The translations under genes and the position numbers were made by a program. Under the pieces are notes generated by a model. The model did not search any database and was not told the DNA's origin. It saw nothing but the letters and a program-made list of their open reading frames with translations. A stretch of 64,000 nt of DNA from Paracamarosporium sp. OC-R06-R3. Its lineage: Eukaryota > Ascomycota > Dothideomycetes > Pleosporales > Didymosphaeriaceae. The stretch spans positions 1-64,000 of the forward strand of contig JACVRA010000457.1 in NCBI GenBank assembly GCA_019828545.1, in the 5' to 3' direction. Below, in pieces: positions 10,470 through 22,410 of the stretch. Each line of letters begins with the position of its first letter. The stretch's first letter is position 1.

Positions 10470-11134
10470 CTAATCATCCGGATCAGCCACCGCATTGCAC
10501 TTGAACCAGCAGTCCAAGTACTTCTCCTGTACATAATTAGCATTGCTCCTCCCATTGGCAGAACAATTCCCGATACTCACCCGTTCATCCGTAGGATGCT
10601 CATCGTCACAGCTCGCCTCAGGAGAGTTCCAATCCTGTTGCACAACACATCCATATCTACCCTCTGTGCCCTCTTCGTCCTCAGTCCACTTCTCCGTAAC
10701 CGGGCGCCCACCAGAAGGCCCATACGTCCACTGGAAGTCAACCTTTGTGTTGTTGGGGCGCTCAATGTCGAGCCTACCCTCGATCAGTTCCTGAGGTCGG
10801 CTGGCGTAGATGGTGAGCGGTGTGTCGTCAATGTTGAGTCCTTCTGCGTAGTTGACGACCTCATTGCCCCATGGTGAGACGATCGTATTGAGACGCGCCT
10901 CGGTGCTGAGGACCGACTCGGTGTTGAAGTGGCAGACCTCGGTGATGTGTGCGGTGAAGGTGCAGTTCACTGGAGTGATGTATTAGCCTCGTCTTGTGTG
11001 ACTAGTTGGATAGCCTGATGCGTCGCTCATGGTAGCGCGCATAGCAACGTACGGTGGCCATTGCGAGCTTGCAGATCAGGCGCGGTCAAAGCCGTCGAAG
11101 CATATAGCATAAGTGTGAAGATCATAGACAGCAT
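10470..11134 (-). CDS. Small secreted six-cysteine protein, tandem copy B
   Basis: Three exons: 11134-11053 (82 nt), 10969-10581 and 10526-10470; 175 aa. The signal peptide is MLSMIFTLMLYASTALTA. The mature protein begins with NCTFTAHITEVC, contains ELIEGRLDIERP (ELIDGDLYIDRF in copy A), then RYGC, ASC and the C-terminal LDCWFKC. All six cysteines align with those of copy A, and both introns sit at equivalent positions and phases, so the two arose by local duplication and then diverged strongly. It differs from copy A in a longer tail (NAVADPDD) and a different middle loop. Function unknown; a secreted structural or effector-like role is inference only. Confidence 0.8.
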
Positions 11135-14100
11135 CTTGAATGTGGCGGTATGAGAATCAATTGTTGTCAGCATGCGCTTATCTGCTATCTGGAAGATGCG
11201 ACAAAGTCGACGAATGTTTCTGCCGGAGACAACGATCTATGCTTCAAAAACCCGGAGAGGGGTTGGCAACCCACGTACAACCTAACACCAGAGTCGCGTT
11301 TGAACGATCAAGGATATAGACAAACACGCTGTTCAATTCAGCTTACGTGCACAGACTCAGCGTGAGGGTAACACAAACACGGCACGGAAATTCAGACATA
11401 ATCTCCGCATGCGTATGTTGTAGTCTGGGTAACACGGCCCCTAAAGTGCGCCTAGGTTTCGTGCAACTATTGTTGGTTGCAATTTGACCCGGTGGTATAT
11501 ACAGGGTCTCTACGGATCCCTACATCTTCTTGACCCCGCGCATAACTAGCGAACGACTGGCGGTGGCTTTTACATCCCTGGTGTCGATCTATCAATACGT
11601 GAAAGTGAATACAGGGAAACTGACGAATAGAAAGATGGTTGAGTATGAATGAGTATCGCTTTTTCTACAACAGTTGTGGTGGTTATATGGCTATAAGCTT
11701 GACTCGGGCTTGTATCCACCAACCATGAACGAGCCGTACTCTTCAACTTCATATATGCCGTGCCTAGTTCTACGTACCTCATTTCGACGCCAAAAATAGT
11801 CGTCTTGTCTCAGGCTCCCACGAGCATCGAAACAGACAAGTCGTATGGCAAGCTACCATATCGTTATGATTCGTTCTCCTTCAAGTTTCTTACACAACCT
11901 ATCCACGCCGGACCCGGCTCCATTCCCTTGTGTTTCACACATTTATGCTGCCAGCTGCTCAAAATCTTTTCATAATCCTTATCTGGGATTCTTACAATCC
12001 ACATCATCCCTGCTACAAGAACGAACTCCTCAATAACACGAAAATGCCATTTTATCGTAATTTTTAGTTTTTGCCCTGGGACCACTGCCAGCCGAGCTAA
12101 CATAGGCCCCAGACATGCGCAAGATCGATTCCGATTGTGGGATGATTGAGCTCGATTTTGTGGCTCGAAATTTTCGTGTGTGGTATAGCTGTCGTTATCG
12201 GAAATATCAAAGGTTGTTCACGCGGTCACGTAGGTCGAGCCGGTGAAGTTGTGATTGCTATCTTGGCGCATATTGATTATTGGCGGTTCTGGCGGCCTAG
12301 TTGGGACAGAGTGAGGCAATGATAATGTCGACAGGGCCGGCGAGTGTGTTGTTGTTTGTGGGCCCTGCATGGGTGGGGTAGATTCGAAGAAGGGGAAGTG
12401 TAGAAGGACACCCATTTCTACTAGATTGTATCAGTTTTTATGTGTATCGAGGAAAGCATAACAAATGAATAACTTCGAAAAAAGTTCTGGAGATGTATGG
12501 TTTGAATTTGATTTTCGTCACAATCACTACTCTGGGGTCGTGTATTCAAAATGCGGTTGGACCAAAAGACAACTTGAACTGTTGAATAATCTAGACATCC
12601 ATGAGCAGTCTATAAGTGTATATTGTCAATACTTGTAAGAGCTCAGGCCCCAGGTACAGACCAAGGTGAAGCGGTGGATATGATCGTGAACGCCCCGCGT
12701 GTAAGCAGCTTATCAGCTCTGGGAGGATGAAGTCAATCGATGCTCGAAGTAAAGCTCGTCGAAAATAAACAAGCCCAACATTCTCTGCAAGCCTCGAGCT
12801 GCTAGCAACGACTGGAAGGAGCAACGAATACCACTCAACATGCTTTGTCAGTAAGATGCCCATTAACGCCATCCGTGTATCCTGGGATAGATTGGGTATT
12901 ACAGAGAGGCCTCAATCGAGCCAAATGACCGGGGCAAGATACAGTTCTTGAAGGCTGTCCATTGATGTATGAGGAAGCACTGCTCAAGCTGCTACATGTC
13001 GAGGAACATCCAATGGCAGGAAACATCCGAGGTTCCATTCCCATAGCAACTTGAAAGCTCATTAGTGAATCGAGACGAAGTGTAAGTAGAACTTCTGACT
13101 GCCGGACAAGTTCAGTTATCCGAGGGACCGCTAGCCACGCATCCAGAGCCCAAGTCCGAAGGCATGTAGAATTAGTTTCGTAAAAGATACTCCTGAAGGT
13201 ACTCCGTATTTTGTAGACTGTGTGCTTCCTCTCCTGAGTTTCCATAGCTCTTTAGCAACAACTTGATCGATTGCTCGCCATTGCTTTCTCTGGTCTATCA
13301 TCCCATTCTCAGGTATTCAACCCGCACACGCTCTTTCGGCCAGAAAACAACCACGGAAGTGACAGTAGTACGACTGGTCTTGGGAACGTTTTTTCGAGAC
13401 CGGTGCGGCTTAACTTTACGACTTGAGCACAACTCTTCCTTCGGTTCACGAATGTTTGTATTCCGATGCTTCAGAGGTAAAGTGGGGTATTACAAGGACG
13501 GCTTGACTCGAAGGAGCGAAACGAGGAGAGAAATACTCCGATCGTAACAGCAGAGTAGAATCTCACGCCACGGCCAAGCTCGTCGCCTACATCTTCCGCG
13601 TCTTGGTACCTATTCTGGAGCCGATGTCGGACTAGCCGAACAAGGCAAGTAAGTACGGAACCACTGGAATGTTGGGGGCTTCTCGACGCAATTAAGGGTA
13701 TTCTCGCGAGCAAGGGAAATTAGGTTCTGCGTGTCGCGGGAACTAGAAGGAGGGCTACCAAGATATCACGAGTGCATATGCATTGCGGACGGCAATGCGA
13801 GGAATGGCCCGACGGATGCTAGAATTGCCCTGCGTTTTTCGGCTCGCTTCCGAACGTGGGCAGTGTTTGCGACGTAGCAGGAACGGTAAGCCAACACAGA
13901 CGAGAGATTCGAAGACGGGTTCAAGCAGTAGCGCTGACTGTCATCAACTCTTGGTGCCTTGTTGCAGATACCCAAGACGATCGTTCGAAAGATGATCACA
14001 TCACGGAAGCCGGGATACCGCGGCGAGCAGAAGGTCGGATCGCCGTGTAGGGCTGAATGGCGCCCAACTCCGAATTTACGCGCGGCATGCCGATGGAGAA

Positions 14101-15822
14101 GAGAGCATGCAAAAGCCATAGCAGCCCCTATTGTCCGCCAGATCTGATCTTGAAGATTACGCTATACAGCGAGGGCGAGGAGTCATAGCCGAAGAGCGGT
14201 GAGCAGGGTCCAATATCGTGATGTGTGCATGTCATGAAACAATGAAATGGCGCAAACCAGACTGACACGATGGTGCAAGGCGTGGCCAGACCGTCGCGAT
14301 TGCAACATTGCGAGCACGTGTTCCGGGCGGTGACCCGAAGGAGCACTATGCTGGACAAAGCGTCAACGATTTGCGAAGAGACTGCTTGCGGCTCCACCAC
14401 GAAACGGTTGCGGTGGGTCCTAGGTATGGATTGCGATGTTGGGATGCAGAGGATGCATAACTGTGACCGAAACTAGACCGATGGACGCGCTTAACGACGG
14501 CGGGCGATCCGACTAGCTTAGCCTTTCCGGCCCAGATCCCGTCCACCAAAAATAAGCGGAGTATCGTGAGATGCCCTGAGGAGGTTGCCATGGTGCTCAC
14601 GTTGGACGAGTGCGGCCTGGCTCGATCTCGTTGGGGCCCTGGCTACGTGTCGCGACCACAGCGGTGGAAGATCGGCGGCGCTTCTTGCAAATCGTATTGC
14701 CCAAAGCGGTAACGAAGATGTCGTTGGCCGTAGGCGTAAGAGCCTGGAATGCTCGCAGGTGGAGCTCTGTTACAGAAGACTGGCGACACGCTCAGGTGCG
14801 GCGTTCTCAGCGACTGAGGTGAGTCAGGCGGGCTAAACACGGGCACCAGGCGGTGCTCCGCTTGGGCGACGGGCCTCTAGCAGAATTTTCGACATTACCT
14901 AACGTGCGGCGGCTTGGCATAAAAATGGGAATGGCGAATGCATCACGCGTGGGTTGCGAATTGCACAATTAGTCCACAGCGGCGCACAATCAAACGGAGA
15001 GGGCCTGGCGAGGAGGAAGTTGAGGTGCGGTGTGAGGTCGCAGGCGGACTGACCTGTCGGGGCGCTCTCCGAGGAGATGCTCGTTTGCGATGGCATGCGA
15101 CGACGCCATGCTCAGCAAATATTGCGGGGGAGAGGTCTCGCGATCCTCGTGCCATGTACGATGGCCAATGGCGGTGGAGAATGCCGCGGGTACCTCGAGT
15201 GGAAACCCCCAGGATCCGCATAGCGCAGATGGATCGCGATGTGCCGTCGACTTGGCCGTCGGCGAGTGGTGGTGAATGCCGACAGGGTGCCCGGAGGTCA
15301 GGCCAGGTCACGTTGGCAGGGGACAAAGCTTCCTGAAGGCGAGCGAAGGAGCCATGTGCTCGCAGGCGGACCGGCGGGTGCAGAGTCAGCTGAAGGGTGA
15401 AGTTGGCCGAGTGAAAGAAGGCTGCGGCAGCCCGTGCAATGCAGGGATGGCGCGCCTGAAGCGGCCTAGCGCCGCGTGCGAAAAGCTTGGAGGCGGTTAC
15501 GCCATGCCATCAGACACTTGCTGCACGGGGCCTACCAGTCATGGAATTTTCATCATGTAAAAGTCCCGAGTGACTGTGGGAGAGCTTCTTTAAAAGCCAC
15601 CGGTCCCCCAGGCCCAGCGTCCCTGAACCCACCGCAATGTTCTGTCCGCTTGCCCTACTCCATCAATTGAATTCCCACAAGATCAACTCGTAGGGAACTT
15701 GCATATACACATCATTCGACGCCTCCCCGGAAATACGCCACCGCGCCGAATTCCCTACCGCAGACCACCGCTGCACACGCACCCCAGATTTCCTCGCAGC
15801 TACCTTTGTCAGCTAGCTTGCA
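11135..15822. other. Gene-poor 4.7-kb interval
   Basis: No intact gene recognised. The part from 12591 to 13245 (minus) has overlapping open frames in different registers, described separately. From about 14.5 to 15.5 kb the plus strand is G- and purine-rich with many short chance frames on both strands. The last 200 bases are pyrimidine-rich and likely form the leader of the arrestin gene. Confidence 0.5.
12591..13245 (-). pseudogene. Possible decayed coding sequence
   Basis: Two minus-strand open frames overlap in different registers (13245-12835 and 12872-12591). Both have protein-like composition, for example VEWYSLLLPVVASSSRLAEN in the second, and the switch between them would need a frameshift or an unseen intron. 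I do not recognise a family. This could equally be chance open sequence; it is listed because nothing else in the surrounding 4.7 kb looks coding. Confidence 0.2.
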
Positions 15823-17187
15823 ATGCCGGGCCGTCTTCTTTCTCTTGTCCGCGCCGCCCCTGCGTCATCGCCTCCCTTCGACCAGTTAAAAGGCCACAAG
15901 AATCATTCCGACATGCCCCCTCTCTTCCCCCCTGTCTACTCGGTCGAACGTCCCTCCCACCCCAAAAACAAATCTCAAGAATCCCTCGTCATGGAGGCTT
16001 TCAAGCGCCACAGTCTAGGCTCGCGTCAGAATTCCTTCAAGAAGAGTCCCAAGGCTAGCCCCAAAGTGGAACCCCAACCTGCAGCCGTCCTTAACATGGT
16101 CGTCGAGTCTCCGCCGCTCGTTTTCTTCAATTCGCCGCAATCATCCACTGGCGCCATCATCTCTGGCTTGCTCAAGATCGACGTGCACGAGCCAAATGTA
16201 ACGCTCGATAACATGGAGATGCGTCTCCTCGCCATCGTTACTACAAAGAAGCCCGTGCACCAGCATTGTCCCGACTGTACTTCTCAGACTACCGAGATCC
16301 ACAAGTGGGAGTTTTTGCGGGGAGCCGTCCAGCTCAACTTTGGCGATCATTCTTTCCCCTTCAGCCATCTGGTACCAGGTCACTTGCCTGCAACTACCCA
16401 CGGCCAAATTACTACCCTCGATTACTATCTCGATGCGGTTGCCACCTTGTCTAATGGCAAGAAGCTCGAGTACAAGCGCGCTCTCGATATCAAGCGCTCC
16501 ATTGTTCCCGGTCCTGAGAAGCATTCGATCCGTATCTTCCCTCCTACCAATCTGACCGCATCCGTCAAACTACCCCCGGTCGTCCATCCCATCGGCGACT
16601 TTGGCGTCGAAATGCGCCTTGCTGGCGTGACACAAACCAAGGACGAATCGCAATCGCGATGGCGCCTCCGCAAGCTCAACTGGCGCATTGAGGAGACCCA
16701 GAAGTCCATCTCCCCTGCCTGCGCTAAGCACGCTAACAAGGTTGGTGGAGAAGGAAAGGGTATACTCCATGACGACACTCGCACCATTGCCAGCGAGGAG
16801 GTCAAGACAGGCTGGAAAACAGACTTCACCGAGGGCAACATCGACTGCGAATTCCGCGCCAGGTGCAACATTGCCCACAACCCTCTATGCGACATGGACA
16901 GCCAGAGCGGGATGAGCGTCAGGCACAACCTAGTCATCGAGATGGTGGTTGCCGAAGAATGGGCTCCGCTCAAGAAGCTGAGCCAGGCCACACCCACGGG
17001 CGCCGCTCGTGTTCTCCGCACTCAATTCCACCTTGTGCTTACCGAACGATCTGGCATGGGCATTTCCTGGGACGAGGAACAACCCCCACTGTACGAAGAT
17101 GTTCCCGCTAGCCCACCCACGTACATTACCGACTACGAAGGCCCACCTCTCCACGACGACCACGACGAGCTCCATCTCAGCCCTTGA
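15823..17187 (+). CDS. Alpha-arrestin trafficking adaptor (LDB19/Art1-like) with PPxY motifs
   Basis: Single exon, 454 aa. The arrestin fold begins near residue 90 (VVESPPLVFFNSPQSSTGAI) and continues through SGLLKIDV, HKWEFLRGAVQLNFG, FPFSHLVPGHLPAT and IRIFPPTNLTASVKLPPVV to about residue 420. This pattern matches the fungal Ldb19 arrestin group. Three PPxY motifs are visible: PPVY near residue 36, PPLY in the C-terminal EEQPPLYEDV, and PPTY soon after. Such motifs bind the WW domains of the Rsp5/NEDD4 ubiquitin ligase, so the likely job is to direct ubiquitination and endocytosis of plasma-membrane transporters. A second ATG at 15913 (MPPLFPPVY) keeps all three motifs and may be the true start. 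Confidence 0.85.
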   Translation: MPGRLLSLVRAAPASSPPFDQLKGHKNHSDMPPLFPPVYSVERPSHPKNKSQESLVMEAFKRHSLGSRQNSFKKSPKASPKVEPQPAAVLNMVVESPPLVFFNSPQSSTGAIISGLLKIDVHEPNVTLDNMEMRLLAIVTTKKPVHQHCPDCTSQTTEIHKWEFLRGAVQLNFGDHSFPFSHLVPGHLPATTHGQITTLDYYLDAVATLSNGKKLEYKRALDIKRSIVPGPEKHSIRIFPPTNLTASVKLPPVVHPIGDFGVEMRLAGVTQTKDESQSRWRLRKLNWRIEETQKSISPACAKHANKVGGEGKGILHDDTRTIASEEVKTGWKTDFTEGNIDCEFRARCNIAHNPLCDMDSQSGMSVRHNLVIEMVVAEEWAPLKKLSQATPTGAARVLRTQFHLVLTERSGMGISWDEEQPPLYEDVPASPPTYITDYEGPPLHDDHDELHLSP

Positions 17188-19325
17188 TCCCGGTCGAATG
17201 CCTTGCGTTACGACCCATCAAGCATGACGAATCTCCTTGTTTTCACAAAAAGTCTCTTGCTTTACAGAATTTTGGATCAGTGGTTGGCTGAGAAGGATAT
17301 ACCCATTTTTGCACAGCTCGGCTGTCGAGTCTGTTTTCACCAGAAGCATCTTCGCTTTCATGATACCTCCCAGCATCCATTCTTGGGCCTTTGTACACTA
17401 GCGCGGCGTTTTTGGCATGTGGGCTGGACGGCTTAAGCCGAGCCTAGAGATGCTCGAGCAAATCTGAGCACAGCGTCACCATTGTTGATGCTTTCATTTT
17501 ACGACCACCAAAAGTTTTATCATTACACGTACATACATACAGTAGTCAAACCCATAATGCCTAGTAGAGAAGCAGAATCAAAGCCTCTCGCACTTACCAA
17601 ACAAACACCAAACCTTGTTCGAACTCTGCAACCTCAGGTGACTCAAAGTTATTCCCGAGATGAATATAGAACCGACCCCTCGTGCATAACCTGTTCTCGA
17701 AGCTGCAATTTTAGCACTAGCGCATCACGCCACTGCGATCGCGCCATCCACCGCAGGTTCACATGACAAAGCGTGGAAAAGCTACAAGTTATTCCGACGG
17801 AAACGCGCGAAGGACGGCCAACTCCGAGCGGGTTTCTTCTCGGAGCTCCGTCGGACTTGAAATCTCGGAACTCATCTTATCTGATGGACGCTTCACCTCC
17901 GTGCGCCTGCGTCGCGCCGACATGCCCAAAACCGTAGTTCGCCCAATTCAATTCAATTCAAGCTGCTCGTACGAACGTACGGTATAGCAATTCCGGATCT
18001 ACCTTCCTCCCGCTATTGACGCCGGTCCAAGTCCAACGCAATCGTACACATACACATGTCACCGTGACACGCTCACCGTCCTCCAGCACAGCACCGCACC
18101 GCACAGCACCGCACAGCGCACACCCAATCCAGACCCTTTCCCCCTAACATGGCCTGCATCGGGCCTCCCGACGCCACGCATCGCATCGGCCGCTACGGCT
18201 CACTACCGACATATGCCACATGCGGCTCTGCATCGCACGCACACACACATATACACACCAGTGACACATAGTTTTCTATTTCTTCGCTGCACCCTCGCTT
18301 CGCTTCACTGCAAGCAGAGCACCGCGCATTCTTCTAGAGCAGCCAGCGCGCTAGGCCAGACTACCCGCGCTGCAGCGATGCGCGCAGGGATGCGCAGTCT
18401 GGCCTGCGTGCGTGGGTGTCGCGGCCGTCTGCTCAGCCAGTCGAGGCTGCACGCGCGCGGCTTCTCCCGAGCGGAGCGGTGCATGCGTGCGTGCGTGGCG
18501 GACCCGCGTGTGTGGCGTGTGTGCGCTGTCTGCTTTGGGACGCGTCTTTGCCGTAATTTGCCATTCTAGATGTGTGCTGCGTGGTGTCTCGTTGCCGTAC
18601 TCGGTGTTTGGGCGAGGCTCCACGGCGTGCTGCGTTGAGGGAAAGGTGGGCGAGTGACGGTGGTGTGACATGAGGTGAGGGTAGAGGTGGGAAGAGTGGG
18701 GATGTTGGTGTAGAGGTGTGGGTCTCTTACGAGTACTACTGTTCCTGGCGATCTTTTGATGTAAGGGCTTGGCTTGGTTGTGGTGGGTTGTTGGGGTCAT
18801 GGGGGGGGGGGGGGGGGGNNATGTCTTGTTGTTGGAGTTTTCTTGAACGGGTGTCACCTTGTTGCCTGGGGTGTTTGTTCCACTGTGTAGTCACGAATGG
18901 TGTGCGCGTCGCTGACGTGGCCTGGGAAGTTTTTTTTTTCGACATACTTGTATGGTCAAGAATGGTAATGTGGATGCTTAGGTATACGGACAAGCTTACT
19001 CATATGATGTAACTGCTTTTATGCTTTCTTCTACTAATAATAGAAGAACAACCCATCGAACCCTCTGCAATCTACGTCGAATGACGAGATGCATTTACAC
19101 ACATCATGAATCACCAATAACGATTCGCCAAAGCAAAGTCACTAATTTCACCCAAAGCATCCATCTTGAAGCCAAACACAACCAGAGAAGCGTCGAACAT
19201 TACTCGATTACAAGATCTAAATGCCTCTAAAAATATACACCAAAAAGAACCCAAATCTATCCCAATCTAATTCTATCGTGGACCATTCCCACGCAAGTAT
19301 ATCCTTCTAAACAACCCGTTCTATA
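17188..19325. other. Intergenic with simple repeats and a sequence gap
   Basis: No gene recognised. The interval holds C/A-rich short repeats of CAGCACCGCAC type (about 18083-18122), a CA/TA dinucleotide tract (about 18237-18262), a run of 18 G at 18801-18818 and two undetermined bases at 18819-18820. An open frame at 18213-18569 is a product of the repeats. Confidence 0.5.
18801..18820. repeat. Poly-G run ending in two undetermined bases
   Basis: Eighteen G followed by NN. The true length of the homopolymer is uncertain here; this is most simply a sequencing or assembly stop at a homopolymer. Confidence 0.9.
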
Positions 19326-20243
19326 CTATATGACCTCTTGTACCCGCAAAATGCCCGTCCCCATACTGGACACCTTCTCATAACACCTCCCGCAAAGTGT
19401 CTCGCTCACTCCCTGCCACGCACACACGTCGTCGCCGGGACAAGCCTGCTCCTTGGGCAGCATCATCTGCTCTTCCAGCCACCGCGCCAGCTTGGGATCT
19501 ACATCGCCGCCCACGCGTGCAAACTGCACGCCGCGGATTCCAGTAAACAGCTTCAGGACGGCGTAGTCGCACGCTTCGAATTGCGCTTGCCACACCCTGA
19601 TCTCGAGGTACTCTGCGTCCGAGAACGCCGCTGTCGCTTGTGCAGCAGTGAACTGCGGATCCGTGTCGAGGCGCAGACATATTTGCCAGCGCGAGATGAG
19701 GTTTATGACGCTGGGGTACAGGACGGGTTTCGCGGAGGAGGTAAGATGGGGGAGCGAAGTCAGGAGGGAGGGATGCGCGTGGAAGATGTGCTGTGCGTAA
19801 AGGAGCGCAGTCGCTTCGTCGTGGATCTTGCGGCACGTTGATAGGATGGCTGGGTGGAGGCTTGTAGATGTAGACGTCTGGTTGTAGTGCCGCACGTTGA
19901 GGTCGTTTGCTCGGCTCGTCACGCTCTTCATGTTCGCTGCGTCGGGGCAAAGAAGCTGCGCGTAGATCTGGTTTCTGAGCTCGGCGGGGAGTCGGAAGAA
20001 TAAGGAGTCGTCTTGGGAATCGGTCGCGCCTAGTGAGATTCTTCTGCTCGAGGATACGGACTGGCGTTGGACATTAGGCAGAGTGTCCCGGGAGATTTTT
20101 TCTTTCCTTGCTGGAAATGATAGGCTTGGTTCTGCGTTGTGAAGCTGGAGTGCGGGATGCGAAGGCGCAATGGTTGGATATGCGCTCGCTCGGTTGTGTA
20201 CCACGGCGGGAGTTGGATGGTAGTAGAGGGCGTATGTTGCCAT
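19326..20243 (-). CDS. F-box-like/2EXR-type hypothetical protein
   Basis: Single exon, 305 aa. After a low-complexity N-terminus, residues near 82-96 read FFRLPAELRNQIYAQLL, the hallmark of a large ascomycete family of F-box-like (2EXR-type) proteins. It is followed by HPAILSTCRKIHDEATALLY, the second conserved helix of that family, and by a C-terminal region with a CAWQG...LCGRC motif. Members are thought to be substrate receptors of SCF ubiquitin ligases, but most are uncharacterised. The neighbours give no hint of a substrate. No signal peptide or membrane segment. Confidence 0.8.
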   Translation of the reverse strand: MATYALYYHPTPAVVHNRASAYPTIAPSHPALQLHNAEPSLSFPARKEKISRDTLPNVQRQSVSSSRRISLGATDSQDDSLFFRLPAELRNQIYAQLLCPDAANMKSVTSRANDLNVRHYNQTSTSTSLHPAILSTCRKIHDEATALLYAQHIFHAHPSLLTSLPHLTSSAKPVLYPSVINLISRWQICLRLDTDPQFTAAQATAAFSDAEYLEIRVWQAQFEACDYAVLKLFTGIRGVQFARVGGDVDPKLARWLEEQMMLPKEQACPGDDVCAWQGVSETLCGRCYEKVSSMGTGILRVQEVI

Positions 20244-20900
20244 TCTTGCTCTTCCTTTCTCAATTGATTGATCTTGGACTTTGATGAGTTGGCCCGGGAA
20301 TCAGTAGATTGCGGATCGAGATGTCGTGGAGATTGAGGTGGTGAGGACGATGGTGTTGAGTGATTCGAGCCGCTCGGTGTTGATATTTGTGATATTGATG
20401 GAAACGCTGGTCGAAATAGAGGTATGACTGGCGATGTCCAGGTTATGGTCATGGAGAGTCAGTCTCCTAAGTGTTTGCTTTATCTAGCGGTTAAGCTAAT
20501 CGTTGTTGCAAGGAACAATGACGAATGTCTTTGAGATGGTGATACATGACACGGGAAGGCGAGGCGTTTATAAAACCATAAAATGAACGCTCAGAAAAAC
20601 GCGTTCGCCTACACCGTCAAAATCACGTTGTTGGACTGCGGAATCACCCGGGCGAGACCGTGTCCAGCCAGAAGATGGTCCGTGCATCGCGATAACAACA
20701 CGGTGAGAGACAAGTCGCGCCACACGGTCACTCCACTGGCAGCAGCCACCTCACCACCTGCGCGCAACCTCCGAGCTAGATGCGGCGCCGTCCCACATTA
20801 AAAACTTGTTGAGAGCGCACATACCTGGGATCCTCGATAACAGTTTCAAGAAGGTATCTGCTTCAGCCTCGATTGCTGTGTTGGCGCGCTAGGATCTGTA
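20244..20900. other. Intergenic upstream of the F-box-like gene
   Basis: Contains a TATA-like TTATAAAA near 20570 and otherwise nothing assignable. Confidence 0.4.
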
Positions 20901-20915
20901 CACCGCTGGTTGCAC

Positions 20916-22120
20916 CTACGACCGTCTCGGCACCCCGAGTAAATCGAAACAACACAAGGACCTTTTGGACATTGTCTTCATTCGACATAGTGGGAAGGTG
21001 TACAAGGGGGTTATCTTCTGCTTCACATCGACTTCGGGGGACAAACAAATAAAAAGAAGGCAAGGGTTCCAGGTCTCTCTGGCTTGCTCAATTTCCGACG
21101 TCACGGAAACGATGACGAAAAACACCATCAGCCTACGGACACCATAATTTTGGACGCTTTCCATCAAAAGCCTAGATGTCGCATCCCTAGAATCCACCGT
21201 ATTGCGATCAATCTCAACGCAGAGCTCTATTTTCCACTCACGAAGCTGGCGCCGCAAACGGCTCATCAATCGGAGCCGAAACCAGACATGTGTCGAACTT
21301 CGAGACAACGCGCAGGTGGGAGCTTACGGAAGAGATCATAATGTGATGTCTGGCCTGAGGATCAGTCATGATGGCAGAGGATGGCATTGAAAAGTAGACA
21401 CATGCCCATCGTGCAAACGACTAATCTTGTCTTCAGTCAACGAACGCAGCAAATGCTCTGTACCACTCAAAACACAAAGTTTTGAAACTATCTTCAACGG
21501 AAGGGTTTCAATCCCAGTCACAACGACGATCACCTCTTCGACAGCGAGATACGCATTCATCAACGAAGCAGCGAGAGTGCAGTCGATATCGCAACACCAC
21601 GAAGCGATCTTTTCTTGATAGATTATAACTTCGTTGCTTAGCTTTGGAATATGTCGAAGCACCAAACACATACATATCAGAATTGGCCGGAGTGATGCAA
21701 ATGACCAAAGCGCAACCGAAATACTGTCGAGACGTGTAGAAAGCTTCGAGTTCGCTGTAAACGTTCGGAACGCACCAAACCACCGGCTCAAGGGAGGGGC
21801 TCGCCGGGCTAGAAGGAGACGTCATTATGGCGATACCTACGAGAAGAGCCTATGGGGAGGATCTTTTGGCTCTGAAATGTGGATGTAGTACCTGCTTCAG
21901 CGTGTCGTGATAGGAATCTTTTCTCGACGTCTTTGGACAACCCTTCTTTTAATCCTATCAAGGATACGAAGTCAGTGCGATGAGTCATAACAGGACCTAT
22001 TGAGGAACCATTGCTATGTGCTCTGGAGCAGGTTTCAAGCCGAATATTAAGTGTTTCGATATCATTGCTTGTATTGTGAGTGTTGTGGTTGCAACAAACT
22101 AGATCACCGAAAGATCGCAT
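20916..22120 (-). CDS. Possible multi-exon hypothetical gene, model unresolved
   Basis: Three consecutive minus-strand open stretches look coding. The first (from the ATG at 22120) includes THRTDFVSLIGLKEGLSKDV. A 55-nt GT-AG intron with donor at 21892 and acceptor just before GTATCGCCATAATG joins it in frame to a second stretch with EPVVWCVPNVYSELEAFYTS. A third, around 21620-21400, includes LMNAYLAVEEVIVVVTGIET, and a further stretch at 21308-20916 contains RLRRQLREWKIELCVEIDRN. I could not find one unambiguous splicing path through the later parts, and I recognise no domain. It may be a genuine low-expression gene, a pseudogene or chance. Confidence 0.3.
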
Positions 22121-22410
22121 TGCATTACCCTCAACTTGTTGAGAAAATTTGTTTTATATCTTTTGCTCCAACAGTATGTAAGCTTCCAGTACTTAAACTG
22201 CACCGCTAGTATGCCATGATATGTTGTTCCATCTCTTCTCCCTAGGACTCTTGAACCCTTGTCGTCGTTTGGCTAAGAAAGAGTCAATTGCACCTCTATC
22301 CTCCACTATTACCTTCCTTAGAGGTATTTCTGACCCAGGTAGTTTTGTCCAAGTTTGTAACATCCCTTCACTTCCCTTCCCCTTGTGCTGCTTTCTGTCC
22401 GGCTTTTTCT

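Noticed and set aside
18213..18569. 118-codon plus-strand frame
   Set aside because: Made of Cys/Arg/Ala/His-rich translation of simple repeats, with an equally long frame on the other strand.
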